In this document: in pieces, positions 41,403 through 51,329 of the stretch
Position numbering within the stretch: the stretch's first letter is position 1
Layout of the letters: every line of letters starts with the position of its first letter
Source of the DNA: Candidatus Makaraimicrobium thalassicum
Lineage (GTDB): Bacteria; Omnitrophota; Gorgyraeia; Tantalellales; Tantalellaceae
Length of the DNA stretch: 64,000 bases
Direction: 5' to 3'
NCBI GenBank assembly: GCA_003644505.1
Contig: QNCM01000003.1
Coordinates: 1-64,000 of the forward strand
Translations under genes and position numbers: made by a program
The notes under the pieces: model-generated
The model's database searches: none
The model's input: only the letters and a program-made list of their open reading frames with translations
What the model was told of the DNA's origin: nothing

Positions 41403-42707
41403 ATGGCGGCGGAGGTTTATTACGGTAATTATCAATTTCTTCCTGCACCGTTAATTACTTATAGTATAGCTCAAGAGTACGATGAAAAGGAAAATTTAAT
41501 TTATCGCACGATTACTTATGGGCTGAATGGAACCTTACTATTTCCGAGCGGCGACTTTGGCGTAATAATGCAGAAGCGTCAAGAATTAGAAGATGCACTT
41601 AGTCGTGATAATGAAGTTTTTAAGATTGTTTATAATGGAGACGTTCTTGTTTCGGGTTGTCCGCGCGTTAATAGTTTAGAGTTTACTGAGGGTGTGTGGG
41701 TTGACCGTATTGATTATACCGCCGAGCTTTTCATTAAAGAATCGGGCGCAATAGGTAATATCGAGACTTATTCTGAAACTTGGTCCTACGAGGAAAACGA
41801 AGACCGTCGTACCATCACGGTTGAACACAATATTAGTGCTAAGGGGCTTAATACAGCTACTAGCGGTAACAATGCTTTAGAAAACGCGCGCGACTTTGTT
41901 TTGTCAAAAGTAGGTTATAATAATGCACCAAGTTTTATGCCCGCTTTTACGGAGGGTTCCGGTGCGTTACAACCATATGAATCATTTCGCGTAGAAAATG
42001 CTGATACTTATGAAAGCACATATGAGGTAACAGAAAAATTTATTTTATCTTCTGGAACATATATTCATGTTTATAATGCTTCTTATAGTGTTAATGAAAA
42101 TGGTAGTGTTAACGTTGACATTGATGGTGAAATACGTGGCTTGGGACGAGGAGATGCGGCTTATCAGCATGCTTTAGAGGGATGGGCTAATGTTTTGCCG
42201 CGTTTACCTAGTGTAGCGTCTGGAGTTTATTTAAGATATGGAGGTACGCGTAACCTAAGCCAATCACCGCGTTCGTTAAATTTAACTGAGAATAAATTCG
42301 ATGGTATAATTACCTATGATGTATCTTTCGTTGATGATGTTAATGCATTACCGTCTGGAATTATTAGTTTTGAATTAGTAAAAGAAATAGATGAGCCGGT
42401 TACTCTTTATGCCACTCATACTATTGTAGATAAACCCGATGGTCCAGTAGTTCAAGATTTGGGAACTTCAACAGAAGGTTACGTGACTATTCGGGGTCGT
42501 GCCCAAAAGAAAAGCGATTATCCGTTGTATTTGTTAAAAGATTTTATTAATGCTCGAATTGCAGCAGCTGCTCCTACTGGTTATGGAACGAGTTACAGGG
42601 TAGTTCAGAAAACGTATTCTATAGATGATAGCGGGGATATTGTAGAATTTAGCATTAGATGGGCATTTACTGCACCGGCATATAATAGCTATTTGACTTA
42701 TCTATAG
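41403..42707 (+). CDS. Distal tail/baseplate protein candidate, 434 aa
   Basis: Beta-rich. It contains IYRTITYGLNGTLLFPSG near the start, DRRTITVEHNISAKGLNT (about 137-154) and QKTYSIDDSGDIVEFSIRWAFTAP at the end. It follows the tape measure, where distal tail proteins stand. It probably forms the ring that joins tube and tip. PSG turns (FPSGDF, LPSGII) appear as in the other virion proteins. Confidence 0.5.
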   Translation: MAAEVYYGNYQFLPAPLITYSIAQEYDEKENLIYRTITYGLNGTLLFPSGDFGVIMQKRQELEDALSRDNEVFKIVYNGDVLVSGCPRVNSLEFTEGVWVDRIDYTAELFIKESGAIGNIETYSETWSYEENEDRRTITVEHNISAKGLNTATSGNNALENARDFVLSKVGYNNAPSFMPAFTEGSGALQPYESFRVENADTYESTYEVTEKFILSSGTYIHVYNASYSVNENGSVNVDIDGEIRGLGRGDAAYQHALEGWANVLPRLPSVASGVYLRYGGTRNLSQSPRSLNLTENKFDGIITYDVSFVDDVNALPSGIISFELVKEIDEPVTLYATHTIVDKPDGPVVQDLGTSTEGYVTIRGRAQKKSDYPLYLLKDFINARIAAAAPTGYGTSYRVVQKTYSIDDSGDIVEFSIRWAFTAPAYNSYLTYL

Positions 42708-42720
42708 AGGAGAAAAGTAA

Positions 42721-43281
42721 ATGAATCCGCCAACCACTCATTTTGCACTATTTGACATTAATGGTCCAGATCCAAGCGGACAACGTCATTTAACCACGGC
42801 GTCAGGTTATATTAAGAATCTTCACACTGGTGCTGGTGGCGCTTTGGATTTTGGCACATTGGATATTAGTAGTGGTGTAATTGTTGATTCGCCCACTAAG
42901 TGTGTTGTGTGGGTTGTTGATGATATGGGTGATGCCACTCAAAAAATCTTTGATATGAAGTTTTGGATTTGTTCTACTTCTGACTTTGTTGGTTTGGGGA
43001 CTGATTATAATGTTTATTTTAATCAATACATTACTGGAATGTGGCACTCGGGACTGAAATTAACTCATAGCAGCGGAATGTATTCCTCGTTGTCGCTACC
43101 CAGCGGGCAGAATTTATATAAATGGGATGGTGTTAAAGAGATTACTGAGGCAGGAACGGATAATTCGGTTAGCCAGTATATTTATTTAAGTGTCGGAGTT
43201 GATCCAAACATTCCAGTAGGCATTTACGGTGGCGATGGAACTAATGGTTTTAGATATCGAGTAACCTATAAATATCTATAA
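42721..43281 (+). CDS. Small beta virion protein, family member 1, 186 aa
   Basis: GGAGAAAAG precedes ATG 42721. The C-terminal part has LPSGQNLYKWDG and VGIYGGDGTNGFRYRVTY. Both phrases recur in the proteins at 47271-47963 and 47966-48655, and more weakly in 60338-60976, so these form a paralogous family. All look like single jellyroll or immunoglobulin-like domains. Place in the tail-tip gene cluster suggests a tip or fibre subunit. Confidence 0.6.
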   Translation: MNPPTTHFALFDINGPDPSGQRHLTTASGYIKNLHTGAGGALDFGTLDISSGVIVDSPTKCVVWVVDDMGDATQKIFDMKFWICSTSDFVGLGTDYNVYFNQYITGMWHSGLKLTHSSGMYSSLSLPSGQNLYKWDGVKEITEAGTDNSVSQYIYLSVGVDPNIPVGIYGGDGTNGFRYRVTYKYL

Positions 43282-45509
43282 TGTACGCAGGTAAAATTTT
43301 AGCCGGACAAGCGGTTGGTAGAACTGGGTATTCTTGGACTGACGGATATCCTTTTTTAATTTTTATTGGTCCAAGTGGAAATGTCTGTCATTTGCCTAAA
43401 CCGAACATTCAACGTGTAGAAGATGGTTCACATTACATATATGAAACCGATTGGGATAATCAGGATAATTTTGGCAGCCGTTGTTTAGCTTGGTGTGGTA
43501 AAGAATTATTATTTCGGGAAACTGTAGGAGTAGATAGTATCGCTGATGAATGTATTTGGGCATTTTGTCCATATGGGTTATCTTCATTAGAAAATTATGT
43601 TTGTCCTCCTAGTGGCATTAAATATCCTCGTATTTATATGGTTGCTGCCCTTGGTGACAACTTTTCAAATGCAGAAACTCATGACATTATTCAAGATGCG
43701 TATTATAAAAGAATTGCACGGTTGGATCGTAATTATAATGAAAGTTTAGCATTATTATCATTTATTGATGGTGTTCATATTTTTGATGGACGTGAAACTC
43801 AATGGTTTGATTTGTTCAAATATGCCGCTCGTTATATCCATCATACTCAACATCGTTGGCACTCTGCAGAGGAGTTATATGAGGGGTCAGGTTATATAGC
43901 AATTCCTGGACAGTTTGCTTGGTTTTACGGAGAATATTGGGGGGGTATCGAAACCCGTGACTACGGCGGACGTGGTATTCAATATTATGATGATGATTTT
44001 GTACAACTTAATCCAACTTATACTGAGTTTACCATACCTTTAAAAGTGGTTCATTACAAAGGAATTTTTGTAGCCGTTACGGATGATAGTGTTGGTATTG
44101 TTATTCCTGGCGTTCCTTCTTTTAGTTATCCTTCGTTAATATTGGCTCAGAATACAAAAGATATAGAAGATTCTTATACGAATCGTTATTATTGTTTAAC
44201 TTATTGGGATTATGATGATACTACACCATATGGTGTTTGCTATAAGTATCCTTTTATTTATAATGGTGAACTTTTCTTTCTACAGAATGACGGAAAGATA
44301 TTGAAACTTGATAATGGATATATAAGTTTGGTTTGTGATGTGCGTGATTATTTTGAAGCACCGCATGGTTCTGGAATTTTTGGCGGTAAAATTGGTTATG
44401 AAGGTTGGAAACGAAATAGTTATATGTGCTTTGCTGGCGATGTTGGCGGGCGACTGTATGTTTTTTTAAATTATTTATATGAAGAAAATGGTAAACAGCG
44501 GCGCGGTGTTTTTTGCGCTTCTACGACTAATTTTGATGAATGGACCGATCATACTTTTGATTTGCCGAGTAGCGGAATTATTCCACCTTCTGGAATGAAT
44601 TTAACGACTTACTTAGGTATTATTTCGCCTTATCGATTTTCTGGATATAATAATTTTGATACCGTAGCCAACGGTCAGCCATCAGGGATTAATGGACCGG
44701 CAATAAAATGTGAGCCTTCTGGTTGGTGTCAGCGCGATGGTATCAAAGCCACCTGGCAGGGAAGTGGAACTTTTTATAATTGCGATTATGATTCTTCACC
44801 CTCCAGTTGGGATATTCCGATGCGTTATCAATCGATAACCCGTTATCTCGCGCCGACTTATACAATTGAACCGACTGGATTTGATAATAATTTGCGTCCT
44901 GTAGGTGTTGCTAATAGCGGTTACAATTGGGTTGGTGTAACAAATTATCATATTCTTGGTTGGAAAGATGAGACAGATGATAGGCTGCATCTTTTCTTTG
45001 TAGAGGATGAATATGCTTTCCAGAATAATACTTATTATTTGAGTAATTCAGGTGTTTCTAATCAAGTATTGTATTATGTATTAGATTCTAATGGGAATTT
45101 CATTTTTAGAAACCAATTTCAATGTAAGCAATTAATGTGGATTGAGCCAACAGATATGCATGAACCAGCGGTGGTGTTAACTTCAGGTACTTATTATGAG
45201 CGCTTTCCTAAGGAAGATCGAATTAATCGTGTTGTTTGGCAACCATTTAGAATTTATGATTATCCGTTTTTCAGAAATGTAAACATTGAGGTTCAATATA
45301 CTACTGATTATATTAATTGGTATGATGCTACACCTCATTCAACCTTATCTTGTCCAACTACTAATTTAAGCACAGGCGATATTTCAACAGATCCATCTGG
45401 TATAATTGGTAAGGAATACATGTTTGCCTGGGATTATACAAAAGATATAGGAAGCCGTAGTATTCTACCATATGTACAGTTACGAATAAGAGCCTACGCC
45501 AATGATTAA
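43281..45509 (+). CDS. Beta-propeller tail protein 3, 742 aa
   Basis: Strand-turn repeats (WCGKELLFRE, YKGIFVAVTDD, YNGELFFLQND, VGGRLYVFLNY, GWKDETDDRLHLFFVED) cover most of the protein. The C-terminal 80 residues, NIEVQYTTDYINWYDAT...EYMFAWDYTKDIGSRS...VQLRIRAYAN, form a domain also found at the ends of the proteins at 45502-47271 and 51326-52813. Start overlaps the previous stop (TAATG). Likely an adhesin or tail-tip component. Confidence 0.65.
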   Translation: MYAGKILAGQAVGRTGYSWTDGYPFLIFIGPSGNVCHLPKPNIQRVEDGSHYIYETDWDNQDNFGSRCLAWCGKELLFRETVGVDSIADECIWAFCPYGLSSLENYVCPPSGIKYPRIYMVAALGDNFSNAETHDIIQDAYYKRIARLDRNYNESLALLSFIDGVHIFDGRETQWFDLFKYAARYIHHTQHRWHSAEELYEGSGYIAIPGQFAWFYGEYWGGIETRDYGGRGIQYYDDDFVQLNPTYTEFTIPLKVVHYKGIFVAVTDDSVGIVIPGVPSFSYPSLILAQNTKDIEDSYTNRYYCLTYWDYDDTTPYGVCYKYPFIYNGELFFLQNDGKILKLDNGYISLVCDVRDYFEAPHGSGIFGGKIGYEGWKRNSYMCFAGDVGGRLYVFLNYLYEENGKQRRGVFCASTTNFDEWTDHTFDLPSSGIIPPSGMNLTTYLGIISPYRFSGYNNFDTVANGQPSGINGPAIKCEPSGWCQRDGIKATWQGSGTFYNCDYDSSPSSWDIPMRYQSITRYLAPTYTIEPTGFDNNLRPVGVANSGYNWVGVTNYHILGWKDETDDRLHLFFVEDEYAFQNNTYYLSNSGVSNQVLYYVLDSNGNFIFRNQFQCKQLMWIEPTDMHEPAVVLTSGTYYERFPKEDRINRVVWQPFRIYDYPFFRNVNIEVQYTTDYINWYDATPHSTLSCPTTNLSTGDISTDPSGIIGKEYMFAWDYTKDIGSRSILPYVQLRIRAYAND

Positions 45510-47271
45510 GTTTGTTTATCGTGGCAATGATAGATTGTTTATTTTAGATGGGGCAACACTCCATAGTTTACATCATTGGGTAGATAAAGCCCCGGATTCC
45601 GATGCTACACGTGGTGAATTGACAGCTTATTTTAGTGATATTAAAACATTAATAAGACATGAGGCTGATGGAACTTTTAGTGCGCTACCAGGTATTTATC
45701 TTAGTAATGCAAGTTTAGCTGTTTTACGTGGTGATGTTTATACTGCCTTTTTAGATGTTAGCGAATATAATTATGGTGAAAAATATGGTGGTTATATCTT
45801 TAATCATGTTTTTGCAGAATACGATTATTATGCACAAAATTTATTAAGCAATGAACACGGTGTACATGTTTTATTTGGTTCCCATGATAGAGCAGGAATT
45901 GATAGCCACCATTATCATGGCTTAATGCCAGCTTTTTTGAATTATAATGGAAATATTATTTTTGTTGGTGCGGCAGATGTAAGGCAACGTGGTGCTGTTC
46001 GTTCAAGTGGTGAGGAGGCTGTTATAATTTACGGACCCCAATCAGGTTTATTGCAGTATGTTTATGGAGTTTTCAATCCCGAACTTAATAATGGTAGTGG
46101 ACTTACCTCGATTTATCGTTCGTCATTACTGGTCCCCGTTCCACAATGGATGAAAAATGAATATAACAATGCAATTGCTTATGATAATAATTTGCGCGAT
46201 TTTTGGACTTATAATTTCAATATGACCGATTGTATAGAATATCAAAATAAAATTGTTGCTTGTAATTCATGTGACCTAATAGTAGTTCATGGTAGCGGTG
46301 AAAATGACATTGAATTAGTTTATAGTTCTAACAAAGATGTTTACTCACCCAACCCTAAGTGGCTTGCCAAACATAATGGTAATTTATATATGCTAGAGGC
46401 AAGTGGCGTGATTTCGCGCATTATTGTGGGCGATTGGAAACGTGGCGAACGTAGTCATAAACAAAATCTGACCAATTTTAATTGGCTTGGTGATTTAATA
46501 TATGGTGGCATTCATGCTCGTGCTTACGGATTTGAGCGCGCCACTAAAGGTGATATAGTAAGCTATAATGATAAAATTCATGTTTTTCTGGGCGGTCCCT
46601 CAGGAGTTTATCATGCTTATAGCGAAGATTTAAGTGTGTGGTATGATGTTACTGATTCGTTGCCATCTATTATGAAGACTCGTCAAGGGCACGTCTACAC
46701 TTATGTTGATACTTATAAAAATGATTTGTATGTATTATTTTATACAGCGTGTCGTGGGGGCGTTTTGGGTAATTTGACAATGGGCGCTGAAACTGCCAAT
46801 GTGGCATATTTATTCAAATATGACAGTAATAATAATTGGACTCAAATTGCATGGCATCTCATTCCATCATTTGGTGGCGCGGGCGGTTTTACAGCGTACA
46901 ATGGAATTGGTCCGAATGTTTATATGCCGTCTGGTACCTATTATAACGAACCGACGGCAGAATTAACTCCAATTGTATATAAATGTTTAGATTATGCTTT
47001 GTTAGAATATAAACTTATGGATAGATATAGTCGCCATTTTGATGTTGTAATTCAATATTCATTAGATGACGGTTGTACATGGCAGGATTGTAGCCGCAAA
47101 CGTGATTATTTTACTTTACAGTATTTAGGTGAGGGAACAACCTATTTATCTTCTTCACCCTCTGGAGAATGGCATAATTTTTATTGGGATTTTGTACGAG
47201 ATGTTGGTTATAATGTTAATTATAAATATTGTAAACTGCGCGTAGTTCCATTATTGAGCGATCCACAATAA
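45502..47271 (+). CDS. Beta-propeller tail protein 4, 589 aa
   Basis: It overlaps the previous gene by 8 nt. Propeller-type repeats include YRGNDRLFILDG, HNGNLYMLEASG, YNDKIHVFLGGPSG, YKNDLYVLFYTACRGG. The C-terminal domain (DVVIQYSLDDGCTWQDCSRK...NFYWDFVRDVGYNV...CKLRVVPL) matches the ends of its two paralogues. No enzymatic motif. It probably acts together with the small beta protein that follows. Confidence 0.65.
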   Translation: MIKFVYRGNDRLFILDGATLHSLHHWVDKAPDSDATRGELTAYFSDIKTLIRHEADGTFSALPGIYLSNASLAVLRGDVYTAFLDVSEYNYGEKYGGYIFNHVFAEYDYYAQNLLSNEHGVHVLFGSHDRAGIDSHHYHGLMPAFLNYNGNIIFVGAADVRQRGAVRSSGEEAVIIYGPQSGLLQYVYGVFNPELNNGSGLTSIYRSSLLVPVPQWMKNEYNNAIAYDNNLRDFWTYNFNMTDCIEYQNKIVACNSCDLIVVHGSGENDIELVYSSNKDVYSPNPKWLAKHNGNLYMLEASGVISRIIVGDWKRGERSHKQNLTNFNWLGDLIYGGIHARAYGFERATKGDIVSYNDKIHVFLGGPSGVYHAYSEDLSVWYDVTDSLPSIMKTRQGHVYTYVDTYKNDLYVLFYTACRGGVLGNLTMGAETANVAYLFKYDSNNNWTQIAWHLIPSFGGAGGFTAYNGIGPNVYMPSGTYYNEPTAELTPIVYKCLDYALLEYKLMDRYSRHFDVVIQYSLDDGCTWQDCSRKRDYFTLQYLGEGTTYLSSSPSGEWHNFYWDFVRDVGYNVNYKYCKLRVVPLLSDPQ

Positions 47272-47963
47272 TGAGTAAGAAACGTATAGGATTATGGCAA
47301 TATACGCTACCGTTTAGTTTAAACGTTATTGATGGTATAGCTTTTGAAACGTCAACATTTGAATTACCATGGGTTGGTGTTTATCCTGAACTAATTTGGT
47401 GGGATTTAAGCAAGTCTAATCCTTCTGGATATAGACATTTGCGCACACATGAAGCATTTTTAGGTGTGGTAGGTAGCGGCATGGGGCAGCTTAAAACTGG
47501 GTTAGTAATCTTTGATTTCAATGATGTTGATATTGGCAGTGGTAGCGGAGTTAGTGACACTCGTTGTTTAACTTTTCGATTAGCTGATCGTGAATGTGAT
47601 ACGACGCGCGTAACCCACATGCGCGTTTGGGTTAGCGACGATTCTGATTTTCTAATTAAAGATTATAAGATTTTATATGAACATAGCCCAGTTTGGCAGC
47701 CCAATAAAAAATTTCAATTTGCCGATATATTCGATCCTAGCAAGGTATTACCAAATTATTTACCTGAAAAACAAAACTTGTTCCGTTGTGACGGTGGGTT
47801 AACTATTCATGGTTCTGGCGATGCCGATTCTTCTGAATACATGTATTTTGCCTTAGCGGCGTCAGGGACTGTGCCCGTTGGTGAATATGGGCGAACTCCT
47901 ACATCTGGCTTACGAATAAGAGTAACCTATAGTATGGATAATATAAATAGTTTATTTGATTAA
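47271..47963 (+). CDS. Small beta virion protein, family member 2, 230 aa
   Basis: Contains SGYRHLRTHEAFLGVVGSGMGQL, MRVWVSDDSDFLIKDYKI and the family ending PVGEYGRTPTSGLRIRVTYSM. The pattern SGxRHLxT...IxFxLxD...DMxxWxxxDSDF is shared with the protein at 42721-43281. Its start overlaps the previous stop. Confidence 0.6.
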   Translation: MSKKRIGLWQYTLPFSLNVIDGIAFETSTFELPWVGVYPELIWWDLSKSNPSGYRHLRTHEAFLGVVGSGMGQLKTGLVIFDFNDVDIGSGSGVSDTRCLTFRLADRECDTTRVTHMRVWVSDDSDFLIKDYKILYEHSPVWQPNKKFQFADIFDPSKVLPNYLPEKQNLFRCDGGLTIHGSGDADSSEYMYFALAASGTVPVGEYGRTPTSGLRIRVTYSMDNINSLFD

Positions 47964-47965
47964 AA

Positions 47966-48655
47966 ATGGCTGGTGTTAATCAAAGTGGCATTTATCATAA
48001 TAAAATAATTGGTGCATTGCGCCCGAAAATAATGTGCGTTCAATATCGCCCGGACATTGTTTTTGGTCCATCGGGTTGGAATCTAATTTTACCATCCGGG
48101 CATGATGATGTTGAACAATTAGCTGGTAGTTGTCCGGCGATTTCCATAGAACCATCGGGATTTTTAAATTATGGATCTGGAATTACTCCTATTACTGAGC
48201 CGCATTGGGTTTCACGTACTATTGCCTTTTTGTATATGCCGAAAGCTGATTATGATGATTCACGAATAAATAACCATATTACAATTTTTAATATGAAACT
48301 TTGGTTAGAATCAGATGCAGCTTTTAGCGGTATTTCCCCACGTCCATATATACAAATTTTGCCAAGCGGTAAGTGGAAAAGAAATTTATTTTTGGGTAGC
48401 GGCTGGTATGGTGCTTACGAAATTCCGCACAGCATACCGTCTGGACAGAACATTTATCGTTGGGATGGTTGTCCATGGTTAAGCGGTATAGGGCTTAATC
48501 AACATACTCAAATTATTTATTCTTCTATTATTTTTCCTTCGGGCGAACATGCAGTTGGACAATATGGCGGTTTAGGTGTTGGAACTTTTCGTTTTCGTTT
48601 TACCTACGACTGGACCGATGAGTTTGCGCGTATTAATTTACCGGGAGATCTATGA
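47966..48655 (+). CDS. Small beta virion protein, family member 3, 229 aa
   Basis: It holds six PSG tripeptides in 229 residues and the family signatures IPSGQNIYRWDG and VGQYGGLGVGTFRFRFTYDW. It is tandem with family member 2. Its end overlaps the next gene by 4 nt (ATGA). Confidence 0.6.
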   Translation: MAGVNQSGIYHNKIIGALRPKIMCVQYRPDIVFGPSGWNLILPSGHDDVEQLAGSCPAISIEPSGFLNYGSGITPITEPHWVSRTIAFLYMPKADYDDSRINNHITIFNMKLWLESDAAFSGISPRPYIQILPSGKWKRNLFLGSGWYGAYEIPHSIPSGQNIYRWDGCPWLSGIGLNQHTQIIYSSIIFPSGEHAVGQYGGLGVGTFRFRFTYDWTDEFARINLPGDL

Positions 48656-49098
48656 GTATCAAGAATATAGAACAACGCATTGAAAAGCGTGAAGGTAAGG
48701 ATTATCTTGTAGTAAAATTGTGGATTCCGTTATTGCAAAAAGTAGTTGCATATGATATCAAAATTTTGGACGGATGGAAACCCTACGTTTATTATACGGC
48801 GACGACTGGGATGTTAGAATGTATTGGTACATTGATTTCGGAAAATGAAGCTGAGGGTTATGCTCTACATAATCCTAAAAAACGTTTCAAAATAAAGAAT
48901 CCATTTAATATTAAGGTTGGCGAACGGGTTATTATTACTGAACATATCAATCTTGAAGGGCAGCAAGAATACTTAGTGAGCAAGCATCGTTTATATTGCG
49001 GTGATGTAAATTATGTTCACTTAGCTCTACAGAAGAATGATAAAATTAAAGAGGTATTACGCATTGATGTAATGACCGGCGCATGTAAATGGCTTTAA
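48652..49098 (+). CDS. Tail-region protein of unknown function, 148 aa
   Basis: Beta-rich without PSG turns, unlike its neighbours: KDYLVVKLWIPLLQKVVAYDIKILD..., HNPKKRFKIKNPFNIKVGERVIITEHINLEG. No family is recognised. ATGA overlap with the previous gene and 10-nt overlap with the next show that it belongs to the tail operon. It could be a chaperone or attachment protein for the surrounding fibre genes. Confidence 0.5.
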   Translation: MSIKNIEQRIEKREGKDYLVVKLWIPLLQKVVAYDIKILDGWKPYVYYTATTGMLECIGTLISENEAEGYALHNPKKRFKIKNPFNIKVGERVIITEHINLEGQQEYLVSKHRLYCGDVNYVHLALQKNDKIKEVLRIDVMTGACKWL

Positions 49099-51329
49099 CC
49101 TACTGGTGGCACCCTCATTGGCAAAATCGCGTTCGTTTATATAGCGAACCAAGCGGTAGTCCATATTCATCGGGGGTGCATTTTTTGTGTGTTCAGGCTA
49201 ATTTAAATTATTTAATCTCTCGCGGACTGTTAAGAAATGATTTTGGCGATTTGCGAGTTATTGCCCAAAAATCGGACCATGCTATCAATATTCCATATTA
49301 TATAGCATCGGGAATTTCACCAGCGCGAATATATTTTGCGGTTCAGAATAATATTCCATCTAATGTAAATATTGGTGAGTTAGATGACTGCACATATTAT
49401 TTGTATTTTAACAACTCAAGTGGTAATTTAGAAGAACTTCCTGGTGCGTACCAAAATATTAATTTCCCCCAGGCACCATATTCTTGTCATCCTGATTGGA
49501 TTGAAACACCTTATGGTAAATATAGAGACAAATATCTTTTTCGTTTAAACGATGATCCTAATGATCCACGCTGGTTTACTGATGCCACTAATCATGGACA
49601 AGGTGAGTCAAAAGATTATATTAATGTTCAAAAAGGACATTCGGGTGTTCTGGACACTTGTACATACTTTAATGGTTATTACTATAATGCATCCAGCGGC
49701 AGTTGGATAGAAATTCCTCAAGATGACAAACATTGGGCTCATCCATCTGGTGATTGGTGCATAGATTTTTGGTGTAAACCGGAGACAGCAGGACGAACGG
49801 CAACGGCGTATATATTTGCTAAAGTAAAGTCAACTTTCGATACAGAAAATTTCCCTGTAGTGGCTATTTATCAATCGAATGATGATTATTATATATTTGC
49901 TCGTTGTTTGTTTAGCTCACAAGAAGATTTACATCAAGAAGAAAATTCTTATGTCCCTTCAGGTGAATGGCATCATTATCGTATAGCTTATCGTACCGGA
50001 GGAGATTATTTATATAGTCGCATTCAGATTTATAGAGATGGAAAGTTAGTTAATAAATACAATGGAAATAGCGTTGATACACAGGCATATGCTGAAAATA
50101 CCGCATTTTTCGGTGGTGATTTAACTTCTGCTTTTATTGGAAGAAAATATGGTCAAAATGGTAGTCTTTATACTTATAAGGGATGGTTAGAACAGTTACG
50201 ATACTCAACATTTGTTTATCCAGCGATTAGTGGAACTACACCACTTTCTTTATATCAGTGTGCGCCAGATTGGATTGATAATCAATATATTACTTATACT
50301 GGACAAATTGAATATAAGACTTCTACTCATGCTTTGTTTGGCGGATTTACGCTTTCCGATGCTCCTGCATTGTCAGGATTGTTTGGTGGTATTGCACATA
50401 GTTTATCGGGATTCCTGAGTTATTTTGGTGGAATTATTTCAACTGTTATACAATCTCCCGAAAATCTTTATGGCGGATTAAGTTGGTCTAACATTTTACA
50501 AAGCGGACTTTTTGGTGCATTATTATGGTGTAGTTATGATGATACTGATTTCACAATTACAGAGGCACTTGGACGCGTTTTAATTAAAGCAAATAGCGAT
50601 AATGTTGTACAACAAAGTTTTGTTTCTGATGCAGCATTTACATTTTACGGACAGCAAAATAGTGAATTTGATGGCACGTTGAATGTTCGTTATAGTTATT
50701 ATGATGAATTTGATGCGAAACTTATCGTTGGTAAGACGCGCAAAAACCCGTTTGTGATGATGTTGAATGGTCCTGAAAGTGGGACGGTTCCTTATACCTA
50801 TATTGCAGTTGCATCTGGTTATGCTTTTGATAAAGATAATAATGCCATTGAAGGCGGTATTCATTACGTAGCTTTTATTTGGGGAGATAATGATTCTACA
50901 ATTATTAGCAATCCCGTTAACAGCGGAAGCATTTGGTCAGCGCAACATACTTATTATCACAGTGGCATTTACCGTCCAATTGTAATTGTGCGTGATAAAT
51001 ACGGGCGGTCTGGCGGTGATTTTGCTTATTTGAATCTGGCGTCAGGATTAGCGCTCCCCTCTGGTGAAAGTATGCCGTTTGTTAGCTTAAGTGGCTCACC
51101 ACGAAAAGGATTGGTTCCGCCGCCTTTGTATGTTGATTTTACTGTAAGTATTTCTGGTGTAAATAGTTATAATTTATACTGGGATTTCGGTAATGGGATT
51201 ACTCAATATAATAATTCTTTACAAAATACAACGCAGTATATTTTACCTGGTGACTATATTCCGTGGGTAAGGCTAGATGACGGTAGAATATATGTGGTCG
51301 ATACATTACGTTTAGGGTATAATCGATGA
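49089..51329 (+). CDS. DUF2341/LamG/PKD tail protein A, 746 aa
   Basis: Domains in order: DUF2341-like (1-120, with HFLCVQANLNYLISRGLLRNDFGDLRV and AINIPYYIASGISPARIYF); LamG jellyroll (about 155-375, SGDWCIDFWCKPETAG, YVPSGEWHHYRIAYRTGG, TYKGWLEQLRYS); a series of LFGGF/LFGGI repeats (about 415-485); a beta region with EFDGTLNVRYSYYDEFDAKLIVGKTRKNPF; two PKD-like domains, the last with YNLYWDFGNGITQYNNS and YILPGDYIPWVR. It shares every domain with the protein at 52813-55308. Predicted host- or surface-binding virion component. Confidence 0.75.
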   Translation: MALTYWWHPHWQNRVRLYSEPSGSPYSSGVHFLCVQANLNYLISRGLLRNDFGDLRVIAQKSDHAINIPYYIASGISPARIYFAVQNNIPSNVNIGELDDCTYYLYFNNSSGNLEELPGAYQNINFPQAPYSCHPDWIETPYGKYRDKYLFRLNDDPNDPRWFTDATNHGQGESKDYINVQKGHSGVLDTCTYFNGYYYNASSGSWIEIPQDDKHWAHPSGDWCIDFWCKPETAGRTATAYIFAKVKSTFDTENFPVVAIYQSNDDYYIFARCLFSSQEDLHQEENSYVPSGEWHHYRIAYRTGGDYLYSRIQIYRDGKLVNKYNGNSVDTQAYAENTAFFGGDLTSAFIGRKYGQNGSLYTYKGWLEQLRYSTFVYPAISGTTPLSLYQCAPDWIDNQYITYTGQIEYKTSTHALFGGFTLSDAPALSGLFGGIAHSLSGFLSYFGGIISTVIQSPENLYGGLSWSNILQSGLFGALLWCSYDDTDFTITEALGRVLIKANSDNVVQQSFVSDAAFTFYGQQNSEFDGTLNVRYSYYDEFDAKLIVGKTRKNPFVMMLNGPESGTVPYTYIAVASGYAFDKDNNAIEGGIHYVAFIWGDNDSTIISNPVNSGSIWSAQHTYYHSGIYRPIVIVRDKYGRSGGDFAYLNLASGLALPSGESMPFVSLSGSPRKGLVPPPLYVDFTVSISGVNSYNLYWDFGNGITQYNNSLQNTTQYILPGDYIPWVRLDDGRIYVVDTLRLGYNR